Assembly (NCBI RefSeq): GCF_000686805.1
Contig: NZ_KK366019.1
Coordinates: 56,280-120,279, forward strand
Direction of reading: 5' to 3'
Source: Bacillus sp. UNC41MFS5
GTDB lineage: Bacteria; Bacillota; Bacilli; Bacillales_B; DSM-18226
Length of the DNA: 64,000 nucleotides
How positions within the stretch are numbered: position 1 is the stretch's first letter; each line of letters starts with the position of its first letter. Shown piece by piece: positions 36,793 through 45,494 of this stretch. Both the position numbers and the translations under genes were made by a program. Below the pieces are notes generated by a model, which was given only the letters and a program-made list of their open reading frames with translations, was not told where the DNA came from and ran no database searches.

Positions 36793-37212
36793 TTACACTT
36801 CCGCAGAGAGCATTTCAAACATCTTATCATGATTTTCCAATTTGTTATCGATGTGTCTAAAATAACTTCTAAATTCCGTTGCATTATTTTTAACTGTTTG
36901 CTCAAGTGAGTGAATACTTTCCTCCACTTTATCTAATCGTTGATTTACACCAGTAAATTGTTCATCCATAGCATTGAACCGCTGATCCATAGCATTGAAC
37001 CGTTGATCCATAGCATCAAACCGCTGATCCATAGCATCAAACCGCTGATCCATAGCATCAAGTCTAGTTTCAATCTTATCAATCCGCTGATCCATGGTAT
37101 CAAGTCTAGATTCGATTTTATCAAACCGCTGATCAATTTGTTCAAACCGCTTATCAATCTTTTCGAACTGTTGATTCATTTGTTCCATCATTTGCTTTAA
37201 CAACTGCTCCAT
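36793..37212 (-). CDS. Heptad-repeat coiled-coil protein
   Basis: A protein of about 139 residues made almost wholly of heptads (RFDAMDQ and variants such as RFNAMDQ and RLDTMDQ), predicted to form a long parallel coiled coil, with a short non-repetitive C-terminus. No catalytic motif, membrane segment or signal peptide is seen. ATG 37212 is chosen because GGAGG (complement of 37221-37225) is 8 nt away, whereas the upstream GTG overlaps that box. The middle is built of nearly identical 21-bp DNA units (about 36963-37065), prone to expansion and contraction. Function unknown; it lies between prfB and yvjA on the opposite strand. Confidence 0.75.
   Translation of the reverse strand: MEQLLKQMMEQMNQQFEKIDKRFEQIDQRFDKIESRLDTMDQRIDKIETRLDAMDQRFDAMDQRFDAMDQRFNAMDQRFNAMDEQFTGVNQRLDKVEESIHSLEQTVKNNATEFRSYFRHIDNKLENHDKMFEMLSAEV
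36963..37065. repeat. 21-bp tandem repeats within the coiled-coil gene
   Basis: About five near-identical units containing CCGCTGATCCATAGCAT, each encoding one heptad. Confidence 0.85.
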
Positions 37213-37368
37213 TATGTTCACCTCCTATTCAACATATTATAACATTCATTGATATTTTTTTAGCAAAACAATCGATAATCTCTCCAAGAGAACCTTCCTT
37301 ATAAAAACCGCTTTACTAGCAAATGCTAAGAGAAAAATTTAATCCTTTACCACGTCAACTTACTGCCA

Positions 37369-37397
37369 TTTACACCAATATTTACCCATGCTATACT
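37369..37397 (+). promoter_or_regulatory. Sigma-A promoter of yvjA
   Basis: TTTACA (37369-37374), 17 bp, TATACT (37392-37397), also with the extended -10 TGC. Confidence 0.72.
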
Positions 37398-37445
37398 CAC
37401 TTTCGGTTAATAGAAAGTATTTAAAATTTTGAGGAGAATAGCTTT

Positions 37446-38312
37446 ATGAATATCTTAAGTAATTTAACACTTACCTATCCTAAAACGAGAATAGCAATCG
37501 ATTATCTTTTTGTATTAATTGGTGCGGCAATCATTGGTTTAACTTTTAATGTTTTCTTACTTCCGAACCAAGTGGCCTCAGGCGGAGTAAGTGGTATTAG
37601 TACGATTCTAAAGACAGTACTCGGGTGGGAGCCTGCCTATGTTCAGTGGGCGTTTAATATTCCATTATTTGTAGCCGGTGTGGTTTTATTAGGAAAGCAG
37701 TTTGGTGTGAAAACCCTTGCGGGAACGATTTTTTTACCATTAGTAGTTTTTTTTACAAGGAATTTAGATCCTTGGACAAATGACGCACTTCTTGGAGCTC
37801 TGTTTGGGGGAATTGGTGTAGGACTTGGATTGGGCATAGTCTTTAGGGGAAGAGCATCGACGGGCGGGACTGACCTGGCAGCGCAAATTATTCATAAATA
37901 TACAGGTTTTTCTCTAGGACGATGCGTTGTCATTATCGATGGTTTAATAGTGCTAGCTGCTGCGATTGTATTTGATATCGAAAAGGGTTTGTATGCGTTG
38001 ATTGCCCTTTATGTAACAAGTAAAACAATTGACCTGATTCAGGTTGGTTTCGGCCGATCAAAAATGGCAATGATTATTACTGGTAAACAAGAAGAAGTTC
38101 GTGCCGGAATTTTGAATAAAATAGACCGTGGTGTGACAAAACTATCAGCATATGGTGGATTTACTGACCATGAACGGCCAGTTCTTATGTGCGTGGTAGA
38201 TCAATCGGAGTTCACAAAATTGAAACAATTGGTTAAAGCCCTTGACCCATCTGCATTTGTTGTTGTTATGGATGCAGCTGAAGTGTTAGGCGAGGGTTTC
38301 AAGCGGGCATAG
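37446..38312 (+). CDS. yvjA: YitT family membrane protein (DUF2179)
   Basis: A 288-residue protein with about five transmembrane helices (residues about 18-175) of the YitT family and a cytoplasmic C-terminal DUF2179 domain (about 215-285, containing GYGGFT-like and LMCVV strands). The SGGVSGIST and STGGTDLAAQI glycine-rich motifs are family hallmarks. The transported or sensed substrate is unknown. In B. subtilis yvjA lies between prfB and cccB, as here, which supports the symbol. Confidence 0.85.
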   Translation: MNILSNLTLTYPKTRIAIDYLFVLIGAAIIGLTFNVFLLPNQVASGGVSGISTILKTVLGWEPAYVQWAFNIPLFVAGVVLLGKQFGVKTLAGTIFLPLVVFFTRNLDPWTNDALLGALFGGIGVGLGLGIVFRGRASTGGTDLAAQIIHKYTGFSLGRCVVIIDGLIVLAAAIVFDIEKGLYALIALYVTSKTIDLIQVGFGRSKMAMIITGKQEEVRAGILNKIDRGVTKLSAYGGFTDHERPVLMCVVDQSEFTKLKQLVKALDPSAFVVVMDAAEVLGEGFKRA

Positions 38313-38363
38313 GATTGGTATAATAGGGCATTGATGGTAATATTTTCCGAAGGGGGTAATAAC

Positions 38364-38708
38364 ATGAAAAAGAAGTGGGTTACATTTCTGATGGGAACTG
38401 CATTAGTAATGGGTCTGGCTGCCTGCGGAGGCGGGGATAAAGACACAAGTAAAGACACAGGAACTGACAAAGGAACGGAAACAGCAAGCAGTGATGCAGC
38501 AGCGAAGATTTTTGATCAAAAATGCTCGAGCTGTCATGGCGGCGATCTAACAGGTGGTATGGGCCCAAATCTTACCAAGGTTGGCTCTAAGTACTCTAAG
38601 GATGAAATCTTGAATATCCTTAAAAATGGTAAAGGGCAAATGCCTGCAAACGTAATAACTGGCGATGATGCAAACCAAGTTGCTGAGTGGCTTGCTGCCA
38701 AAAAATAA
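38364..38708 (+). CDS. cccB: Lipoprotein cytochrome c-551
   Basis: A 114-residue small c-type cytochrome. The signal peptide ends in a lipobox (LAAC), so it is anchored to the outer face of the membrane through a lipid. A Gly/Asp/Thr-rich linker precedes the single haem motif [12 protein letters not shown], and the distal Met ligand is in KGQMPANVI. It carries electrons from the bc complex to terminal oxidases. ATG 38364 lies 7 nt after AAGGGGG; the start upstream lacks a ribosome site. Position next to yvjA and ftsE is conserved with B. subtilis. It may exchange electrons with the multihaem proteins, but nothing in the sequence shows this. Confidence 0.92.
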   Translation: MKKKWVTFLMGTALVMGLAACGGGDKDTSKDTGTDKGTETASSDAAAKIFDQKCSSCHGGDLTGGMGPNLTKVGSKYSKDEILNILKNGKGQMPANVITGDDANQVAEWLAAKK

Positions 38709-38718
38709 AAGACTCGAG

Positions 38719-38754
38719 AAGCGTTCTGTTTGAAAAAACAGGGCGTTTTTTATT
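38719..38754 (+). terminator. Terminator after cccB
   Basis: Stem GCGTTCTGTTT/AAACAGGGCGT with G-U pairs, then TTTTTT. Confidence 0.8.
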
Positions 38755-38838
38755 TCTCTAAATAAAAAAAATGTCGAGTTTTGTAATTGTTTGAAAAGAA
38801 ACTGTAATATTTTTACCGCTTTTTTTAACGATTTATGA

Positions 38839-38847
38839 TGTTATAAT
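38839..38847 (+). promoter_or_regulatory. Extended -10 promoter of ftsEX
   Basis: TGT-TATAAT at 38839-38847, 115 bp upstream of ftsE; weak -35. Confidence 0.5.
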
Positions 38848-38961
38848 AGGATTATGCGAAATTATGCACATGTTTTTTTTGTTATCCTAGTCCATTTTGC
38901 AAATAAAAAAAGATAATTGTCGAATAAAATTCGAAATGTCTTTAAATAAAGGTGATAAAAA

Positions 38962-39648
38962 ATGATAGAACTACAAGATGTTTATAAAAAGTACCCGAAT
39001 GGAGTTTCAGCCATTAATGGGATAGACGTCCGGATCAACCAGGGCGAATTTGTCTATGTCGTCGGACCAAGTGGTGCCGGAAAATCGACATTTATTAAAA
39101 TGATGTATCGTGAGGAAGTTCCGACTTCTGGGACCATCACAATGAATGGTGTTAACTTAGCTAAATTAAAAATGAAAAAGGTCCCTATTTTCAGACGGAA
39201 TCTTGGCGTTGTTTTTCAGGATTTTAAGCTGCTTCCGAGATTAACTGTTTATGAAAATGTTGCCTTTGCCTTAGAGGTTATCGAAGCCCAGCCGAAAGTA
39301 ATTAAAAAACGAGTGATGGAAGTTCTTGATCTTGTTAACTTAAAGCATAAAATAAAAATGCTGCCGTCCGAGCTTTCAGGCGGGGAGCAGCAGCGTGTTT
39401 CGATAGCTCGTTCAATTGTCAATTCGCCGAAAGTCGTAATTGCGGATGAGCCTACCGGAAACCTTGATCCTGAAACATCTTGGGAAATTATGAAAATATT
39501 TGAAGAGATTAATTCAAGAGGAACAACGATTGTTATGGCAACCCATAACCGAGAGATTGTTAATACATTACAGCATCGAGTGATTGCCATTGAAGGCGGT
39601 AAAATCGTGCGTGATGATGAAAGAGGTGAATACGGTTATGAAAATTAG
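38962..39648 (+). CDS. ftsE: Cell-division ABC protein FtsE
   Basis: A 228-residue ATPase that with FtsX controls a peptidoglycan hydrolase from inside the cell. Walker A GPSGAGKST, signature LSGGEQQRVSIARS, Walker B VVIADEPTG and the switch His in MATHNRE are all intact. AAAGGTGA precedes ATG 38962. ftsX begins 11 bp before its end, a conserved coupling. Confidence 0.96.
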   Translation: MIELQDVYKKYPNGVSAINGIDVRINQGEFVYVVGPSGAGKSTFIKMMYREEVPTSGTITMNGVNLAKLKMKKVPIFRRNLGVVFQDFKLLPRLTVYENVAFALEVIEAQPKVIKKRVMEVLDLVNLKHKIKMLPSELSGGEQQRVSIARSIVNSPKVVIADEPTGNLDPETSWEIMKIFEEINSRGTTIVMATHNREIVNTLQHRVIAIEGGKIVRDDERGEYGYEN

Positions 39649-40531
39649 AACCATTGGCCGTCACTCCCGAGATAGCTTAAAGAATATCAGCAGAAATGGC
39701 TGGATGACTTTTGCATCGGTAAGTGCTGTTACCGTTACCTTGATTTTAGTTGGTGTCTTTTTCGTTATTATGATGAATCTTAATAGAGTAGCAGAAACAA
39801 TTGAAGACGATGTGTCAATTCGCGTTCATATTGATGTAGCTGCAAACGCTCAAGATCAGCAAAAACTTAAAACTGTGATTGAAAGTATACCTGAAGTAAA
39901 AAGTGTCACATTCTCCTCGAAACAGCAGGAACTAGACAATTTAGTAAATAGTCTTGGGGAAGAAGGAAAGTCCTTTAAACTTTTTGAACAGGATAATCCT
40001 TTAAACGATGTTTATATCGTAAAGACGAAAAAACCGACAGATACGATGCAAGTAGCTAAACAAATTCAAAAATCTACTTATGTTGCCAAGGTCAAATATG
40101 GTCAGGGCAAGGTGGAAAAATTATTCAAGTTTATTAAAGCAAGCCGCAACGTCGGTATTGTATTAATTATCGGCTTATTCTTCACGGCTATTTTCTTAAT
40201 CTCGAATACAATCAAAATTACGATTATTGCGAGACGTAGAGAAATTAAGATTATGAGGTTAGTAGGTGCCACGAATACGTTCATCCGTTGGCCGTTCTTC
40301 TTAGAAGGACTATGGCTAGGCATAATCGGATCAATTTTACCAATTATCCTAATTTCCATTGCCTACTATCGTGCCTATGATTATATCGGTCCACGGCTTG
40401 AAGGAACTTTCATTAAAGTGCTTCCATTTGATCCATTCATGTATCAGGTTTCCGGCATTCTTATTCTAATGGGTGCTCTGATAGGAATTTGGGGAAGCTT
40501 AATGTCCGTTCGAAAATTCTTAAAAGTATAA
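39638..40531 (+). CDS. ftsX: Cell-division ABC permease-like protein FtsX
   Basis: A protein of about 297 residues with four transmembrane helices (about residues 23-45 and three more from about 175), and an extracellular domain between the first two (about 50-165) that contacts the hydrolase. MKIRTIGRHSRDSLKNISRN is the typical start. ATG 39638, inside the end of ftsE and preceded by AGAGGTGA, is preferred over upstream frame extensions. FtsEX does not transport a substrate; it transmits ATP-driven movement to an extracellular hydrolase activator, plausibly the M23 protein next door. Confidence 0.95.
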   Translation: MKIRTIGRHSRDSLKNISRNGWMTFASVSAVTVTLILVGVFFVIMMNLNRVAETIEDDVSIRVHIDVAANAQDQQKLKTVIESIPEVKSVTFSSKQQELDNLVNSLGEEGKSFKLFEQDNPLNDVYIVKTKKPTDTMQVAKQIQKSTYVAKVKYGQGKVEKLFKFIKASRNVGIVLIIGLFFTAIFLISNTIKITIIARRREIKIMRLVGATNTFIRWPFFLEGLWLGIIGSILPIILISIAYYRAYDYIGPRLEGTFIKVLPFDPFMYQVSGILILMGALIGIWGSLMSVRKFLKV

Positions 40532-40536
40532 TATAG

Positions 40537-40573
40537 ATCAGGAAGGATGACACCCGTGTCCTTCCTGATTTAC
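40537..40573 (+). terminator. Terminator after ftsX
   Basis: 11-bp stem ATCAGGAAGGA/TCCTTCCTGAT with extra inner pairs; T tail short. Confidence 0.7.
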
Positions 40574-40698
40574 TGTTATCCGACCTATTACTAGAATAGA
40601 CGCGTGAGTCCTACAGAATGTTACGTACAACAGCATTCGTCAAAAAAAGGTAAACCTGGATTTACCTGTACATAGAGAGATAGGAGGAGAAATTGGAA

Positions 40699-41979
40699 AT
40701 GAAGAAATCAGTAATCACCATTACCGTTGCATTAACGGTTGGGCTGGGAACAATATTTGGCGGAGTTTCTGTTAAAACAGAAGCTGCATCCCTTTCTAGT
40801 CTAAAAGGTGAACAAAATAAGATCCACGACAAACGTTCTAATTTACAATCGAATATCAATCAAGCAAATGATAAAATCAACACATTACAAAATCAGCAGG
40901 CAGACGTAAAGAGTGAAATGAAACGTCTGGACTTTGCGATTGAAGATACAACAACAAAAATAGACGATAAATCCAAAAAGATAAAAGATACAAAAGCAGA
41001 GGTTACGAAACTTCAAGCTGAAACAAAGGTGATCAAAGAGCGAATTAACAAGCGAAATGTCCTTTTGAAGGACAGGGCCCGCAGTTATCAGGAAAATGGC
41101 GGCATGGTCAATTATTTAGATGTGATAATGGGATCAACGAGCTTTAGTGATTTTATTGATAGGGCCAATGCGGTTACCACAATCATGCAAGCGGACCAAG
41201 ATATTATTAAGCAGCATGAGGCCGATAAACAGGAGCTTGCACAGAAACAAGCAAAAGTAGAAAAAGATCTTTCTAGTCTTGAGAAGATGCTAGCAGACTT
41301 AAAAACTATGAATCAGCAATTAAATGTACAAAAGAAAGAAAAAGATAAAATGTTAGCAAGCCTTAAAGACCAGGAAGAAGAAGTCCATGAAGGTATGATG
41401 GAATTGAAAGAAGAGGAGCAACTTCTTGCTGCTCAAGAGGCGGCGATTCAAAAGGCCATTCAAATGGAAAAAGAAGCACAAGCTAGAGCAGCGGAAGAAG
41501 CGAAAAGAAGCAGAACCACAAACTCAAACAATGGAAATGACAGTGGTCCTAAATCTGATACCACACCTAATGTTACGAGCGGATCTTGGACCCAGCCGGC
41601 TACGGGATATCGTAGTTCTGGTTTTGGCGGTCGTGGTGATGGGAATCACTATGGTGTCGATATAGCCAACGGAACAAAGGTACCAATCGTTGCTGCAGCA
41701 AATGGCGTTGTCATTAGATCCTATTATTCTAGCACGTACGGAAATTGTATTTTTGTTTCACACTCGATTAATGGACAAGTGTATACAACCGTTTATGCTC
41801 ATATGACCCAACGTTATGTTGGCAGCGGGGCAAGCGTGAAAAAAGGTCAAAAGATTGGTCTGATGGGGAATACTGGTGCCTCAAGAGGACAGCATTTGCA
41901 TTTTGAACTTCATAAAGGTCCATGGACACAGGATAAGCGTTATGCCATCAATCCAGTCGGCATTGTTCCATTACCATAA
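40699..41979 (+). CDS. Secreted coiled-coil M23 peptidase (EnvC/NlpD-like)
   Basis: A protein of about 426 residues: signal peptide (cleavage near KTEAAS), a long two-part coiled coil (about residues 30-270, rich in Gln/Lys/Glu), a Ser/Asn linker and a C-terminal LytM/M23 zinc metallopeptidase (about 300-425). Zinc ligands and catalytic histidines are in HYGVDIA, YAHMTQ and HLHFE, so the domain may be active. The layout matches EnvC/PcsB-type partners of FtsEX, encoded just upstream. AGGAGG (40682-40687) lies 11 nt from ATG 40699 and 5 nt from TTG 40693; either may be used. In B. subtilis the FtsEX partner is CwlO, an NlpC/P60 enzyme, so this pairing would be a different solution. Confidence 0.85.
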   Translation: MKKSVITITVALTVGLGTIFGGVSVKTEAASLSSLKGEQNKIHDKRSNLQSNINQANDKINTLQNQQADVKSEMKRLDFAIEDTTTKIDDKSKKIKDTKAEVTKLQAETKVIKERINKRNVLLKDRARSYQENGGMVNYLDVIMGSTSFSDFIDRANAVTTIMQADQDIIKQHEADKQELAQKQAKVEKDLSSLEKMLADLKTMNQQLNVQKKEKDKMLASLKDQEEEVHEGMMELKEEEQLLAAQEAAIQKAIQMEKEAQARAAEEAKRSRTTNSNNGNDSGPKSDTTPNVTSGSWTQPATGYRSSGFGGRGDGNHYGVDIANGTKVPIVAAANGVVIRSYYSSTYGNCIFVSHSINGQVYTTVYAHMTQRYVGSGASVKKGQKIGLMGNTGASRGQHLHFELHKGPWTQDKRYAINPVGIVPLP

Positions 41980-42012
41980 AAAAGAAGAAGCCGCGTGCTT
42001 CTTCTTTTTTTT
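41979..42012 (+). terminator. Terminator after the M23 gene
   Basis: 10-bp stem AAGAAGAAGC/GCTTCTTCTT followed by TTTTTTT. Confidence 0.92.
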
Positions 42013-42070
42013 ATTGTATAGGAAATTATAAAATAAATAATTGTAGCAAAATTGAAATAGATCTCTGAAT

Positions 42071-42217
42071 CCAGCTCCAGCGCCCAGCGGCTAGTGTACT
42101 TCGCTCTCCGCCCTACGATAAGTCAAGCACGAATGCGCTAACGCTCTTCGTGTTTCCTTTATCTCGGTTGGAGCGCTCCAGTCCATACGCCGCTAAACGG
42201 GCGCTTGCGCTTTTTGT
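42071..42217. repeat. Interspersed GC-rich palindromic repeat element
   Basis: A GC-rich island in an AT-rich gap. It begins CTCCAGCGCCCAGCGGCT and ends GCCGCTAAACGGGCGCTTGC, so its ends are complementary. I recognise this type (CTCCAGCGCC...GGCGCTTGCGCTTT) as a common dispersed intergenic repeat of Bacillaceae genomes. No ORF. Confidence 0.7.
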
Positions 42218-42335
42218 TCTATCAATCATCATAACTCGTCCACTATCTACATATATGTTAATAATCGGGCAGGAATTTGGTGCCTTTTTAGAAAAATAGA
42301 TAGGACAGGCATTTTTAACTTGAGGAGGACCATAG

Positions 42336-43790
42336 ATGAATCGTAGATGGATTGCCCTGTTGATGACGGGTTCGCTCCTGACAGGCGCAGGGGGCACATA
42401 TGCAGGTATGCAGTTATTAGATCATAAAGATGGTAGTAAAAAACTGGAACTCATTCAATCGAATGATAATGGAATGAGTACGAGCGAAAGTGGATCAGAC
42501 CTTGAAAAAGTAGAGAGTGCCTATGATTTGATCTTAAGCAGGTATGTTGAAAAAGTAGATCAGGAAAAGTTGGTAGAAGGCGCGATTCAAGGGATGTTAT
42601 CTGTTCTAAAAGATCCGTACTCTGTCTATATGGACAAGGAAACCGCCAAACAATTTACACAAACGTTGGAATCCTCATTCGAAGGGATTGGAGCCGAAGT
42701 CGGCATGGTCGATGGGAAAATTGTAATCGTCTCTCCGTTTAAAGGTTCTCCTGCTGAAGAAGCAGGCATTAAACCAAATGATCAAATTCTAAAGGTTGAT
42801 GGGAAAAGTGTGGAAGGGCTGGACTTGAATAAGGCAACACTTAAGATTCGCGGTAAAAAAGGGACGAAGGTTCAATTATTAATTGCGAGAAAAGGGTTAA
42901 AAGATCCGCTGGCGATTGACGTCACCCGCGATGAAATCCCTCTTGAAACGGTCCATGCATCAATTAAGGAACATGATGGCAAAAAAATCGGCTATATCGA
43001 ACTAACTTCTTTTTCAGAGGACACAGCTGCTGATTTTGAAAAAGAATTAACCGCCTTAGAAAACGATCATATTAAAGGGTTAATTATTGATGTGCGTGGC
43101 AATCCTGGCGGCCTACTCGACAGTGTTGGTGAGATATTAAAGGAATTTGTCCCAGAGAATAAGCCATATGTCCAAATCGAACAGCGGAATGGTGATAAAA
43201 AACGATACTTCTCCAATCTTTCGGAGAAAAAGGATTATCCCGTGGTTGTCCTTGTTAACAAAGGCAGTGCCTCCGCATCCGAAATTCTTGCCGGTTCACT
43301 ACAAGAAGCGGATGGTTACCAACTTGTTGGAGAAACTACCTTCGGAAAAGGCACCGTTCAGCAGGCTGTGCCGATGGGGGATGGAAGCAACATCAAACTG
43401 ACGTTATTTAAATGGCTGACCCCAGATGGAAATTGGATTCATAAAAAAGGAATCGAGCCAGATGTAGCCATTAAACAACCAGCGATCTTCGCCACCCACC
43501 CGATTCAAGTCGAAGAGATATTGGAAGAGGATATGAACAATGAGCAAGTGAAGAATGCCCAAGAGGTGTTAGCTGGCTTAGGATTTGCCCCAGGCAGGAC
43601 GGATGGTTATTTTAGTAAGGAAACGACCATGGCAGTTAAAGGATTCCAGCTCCAAGCAAACCTGGAGCCAACTGGAAAAATTGGTCCAGAGACAGCAGCC
43701 AAACTTGAAGAAGCAGCGATTGTGGAAATGAAAAAAGAGAAAAACGATCTGCAATTGCAAACGGCATTAAGATTAATTACTAAAGAATAA
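42336..43790 (+). CDS. ctpB: Carboxy-terminal processing protease (S41 family)
   Basis: A 484-residue exported protease with an N-terminal membrane/signal segment, a PDZ domain (about residues 100-180, GIGAEVG...GSPAEEAGIKPND), an S41 catalytic core with the nucleophile Ser in GSASASEI and the general-base Lys in TFGKGTVQ, and a C-terminal peptidoglycan-binding domain (about 395-460, GFAPGRTDGYFSKETTMAVK). In B. subtilis CtpB cleaves SpoIVFA to activate sigma-K in sporulation, and its gene is near ftsX and minJ, as here. AGGAGG lies 8 nt before ATG 42336. Confidence 0.93.
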   Translation: MNRRWIALLMTGSLLTGAGGTYAGMQLLDHKDGSKKLELIQSNDNGMSTSESGSDLEKVESAYDLILSRYVEKVDQEKLVEGAIQGMLSVLKDPYSVYMDKETAKQFTQTLESSFEGIGAEVGMVDGKIVIVSPFKGSPAEEAGIKPNDQILKVDGKSVEGLDLNKATLKIRGKKGTKVQLLIARKGLKDPLAIDVTRDEIPLETVHASIKEHDGKKIGYIELTSFSEDTAADFEKELTALENDHIKGLIIDVRGNPGGLLDSVGEILKEFVPENKPYVQIEQRNGDKKRYFSNLSEKKDYPVVVLVNKGSASASEILAGSLQEADGYQLVGETTFGKGTVQQAVPMGDGSNIKLTLFKWLTPDGNWIHKKGIEPDVAIKQPAIFATHPIQVEEILEEDMNNEQVKNAQEVLAGLGFAPGRTDGYFSKETTMAVKGFQLQANLEPTGKIGPETAAKLEEAAIVEMKKEKNDLQLQTALRLITKE

Positions 43791-43792
43791 AG

Positions 43793-43817
43793 CAGGGGCT
43801 AAAAGCCTCTGTTTTTC
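43793..43817 (+). terminator. Terminator after ctpB
   Basis: 8-bp stem CAGGGGCT/AGCCTCTG with TTTTTC. Confidence 0.85.
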
Positions 43818-43960
43818 TTGTGGTCTTTATTGGTACAATATTTTTACCATTTTCTAAAAACTAGCAATATGTTTTATGGCGGCGATTTGGTAAAATACTC
43901 TTTAGGAGACTTTTCCATAATAGACTACTAGAAATTTTTAATAGAGGCAGGTGACAGGAA

Positions 43961-45151
43961 TTGGTGCAAATATGGCTTGTAGAACTTCTTAAAGGGACAG
44001 GCAAGTTATTTCTTCATCCTGTTTTATACTATCTCGTTTTCCTTGCAGGGATTTTAGGCGTAATGAGGGTGAAACGTGAGCGGAAAAATTTCCATATTCG
44101 GGCACATGATGCCTATTTCGAACTTCGACAGTTATTTCCGCCGGGCATACTAATCGGTCTTGTGCTTTCGGTAATTGTTATTGCGGTAGGAATCACGGTT
44201 CCATTCGCAACCATCCTGCTTATTGCTGGATTTACATTTTTGTGGTCACTAACGACAAATGTTCGCTGGATCTCGCCTGCCTATACAATGGGGGCAGCCT
44301 TTTTCTCAATCATATTGATAGCGGAAAATAATTGGACAATCCCGCCCTTTTCGAAGTCGTTCCAGGCATTGAGTGACAAGATATATCCTTCTATTGTCGT
44401 TTTGCTGGGGTTGATGCTAATCGCAGAAGGGATGCTCATCCTTAAAAATGGCAGTTATGGGACATCCCCTAAACTTGCTAAAAGCAAACGCGGTCAAAAT
44501 GTAGGATTGCACGAAGGAAAGCGTCTTTGGATGCTGCCGATTTTCTTGCTTATACCAGGCAATGCTTTGCAGCTTCCGTTCGACTGGTGGCCCGTTTTCC
44601 ATTTGGGAGCGAAGGAGTACTCGCTGATTTTTGTTCCATTTGCGATTGGATTTCATCAGCAAGTCAAAGGAATGCTGCCTAAGATTGCGATTGAGCTTCA
44701 TGGCCGCCGGGTAATCCTCCTTGGAGTGTTTGTTACACTTCTTTCCGTTCTAGGCTATTGGTTCCCGCTTAGTTCGATTGTCACCGCAGCTCTGGCTGTT
44801 CTCGGCCGTGAGTTTATTATTTTACTCGCTGGCATGAAGGATGATAATCTCCCGTTTTATTTTTCGAAAAAGAATCAGGGCCTGATGATTATCGGGGTTA
44901 TTCCTGAGTCACCCGCAAGTAAAATGGATTTACAGGTGGGTGAAGTGATCACGAAAGCGAATGGCGTCTTGGTTCGTGATGAAAAGGTGTTTTACGAAGC
45001 ACTACAAAAAAATCGCGCCCACTGCAAACTAGAGGTCCTCGACACAAATGGAGAAATCCGTTTCGTCCAACGTGCTCTATACGAAGGCGATCACCACGAA
45101 CTAGGCATCCTCTTTGTACAGGACGATCGTAAATATGATGTTGGTGCCTGA
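43961..45151 (+). CDS. minJ: Division-site topology protein MinJ (PDZ membrane protein)
   Basis: A 396-residue protein with about seven to eight transmembrane helices (about residues 15-300) and a cytoplasmic PDZ domain (about 305-385, MIIGVIPESPASKMDLQVGE). MinJ links DivIVA to MinD and keeps division at midcell in Bacillus; length and layout match. The start is TTG 43961 (GAGGCAGGTGA upstream), with GTG 43964 an alternative. The stop codon lies within a GGTGCCTGACACC palindrome. Position next to ctpB agrees with B. subtilis, although the swrA genes found there are missing. Confidence 0.86.
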   Translation: MVQIWLVELLKGTGKLFLHPVLYYLVFLAGILGVMRVKRERKNFHIRAHDAYFELRQLFPPGILIGLVLSVIVIAVGITVPFATILLIAGFTFLWSLTTNVRWISPAYTMGAAFFSIILIAENNWTIPPFSKSFQALSDKIYPSIVVLLGLMLIAEGMLILKNGSYGTSPKLAKSKRGQNVGLHEGKRLWMLPIFLLIPGNALQLPFDWWPVFHLGAKEYSLIFVPFAIGFHQQVKGMLPKIAIELHGRRVILLGVFVTLLSVLGYWFPLSSIVTAALAVLGREFIILLAGMKDDNLPFYFSKKNQGLMIIGVIPESPASKMDLQVGEVITKANGVLVRDEKVFYEALQKNRAHCKLEVLDTNGEIRFVQRALYEGDHHELGILFVQDDRKYDVGA

Positions 45152-45155
45152 CACC
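45143..45155. repeat. GGTGCCTGACACC palindrome at the minJ stop
   Basis: Exact copy; the TGA in the centre is the minJ stop codon. Confidence 0.7.
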
Positions 45156-45159
45156 AAAA

Positions 45160-45192
45160 ACCACTTAGCCATCGTACTAAGTGGTTTTTTTA
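45160..45192 (+). terminator. Terminator after minJ
   Basis: 9-bp stem ACCACTTAG/CTAAGTGGT followed by TTTTTTT. Confidence 0.9.
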
Positions 45193-45293
45193 TGTTCTTT
45201 TAGAATAACTTAAAATATCTTTGTAAAATCTAAAGTTAAATCGATTGACAAGAAAACATAAATATTATAAAATTACTTTGAATTAGAGATATA

Positions 45294-45337
45294 TTAATTG
45301 AAAATATTTGATTTTTTAATATCTTAATTGAGAATAT
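45294..45337 (+). promoter_or_regulatory. Direct-repeat operator candidate upstream of the FMN reductase
   Basis: TTAATTGAAAATAT (45294-45307) and TTAATTGAGAATAT (45324-45337) differ by one base and start 30 bp apart, about three helical turns. The second lies within a near-palindrome TCTTAATTGAGA. A MarR-type (YodB/MhqR-like) regulator is possible. Otherwise the 45193-45494 gap is AT-rich without a gene. Confidence 0.4.
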
Positions 45338-45494
45338 CTTGGTGAGTATGTTTGTAGGAAAAAATCCTGCAAACAAGCGTTTTGTTTATTCATGAACACT
45401 ACGTAATTTTAATATAAAAAAATTTTTATAGGTGGTGTTGAAGTTGGGTTTATTAGGTAGACTATTTGGTGAATCAACAAAGGAGGAAAAAACA

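Noticed and set aside
38331..38363. Upstream start for cccB
   Set aside because: The ribosome site AAGGGGG lies after it and fits ATG 38364, which also gives a proper lipoprotein signal peptide.
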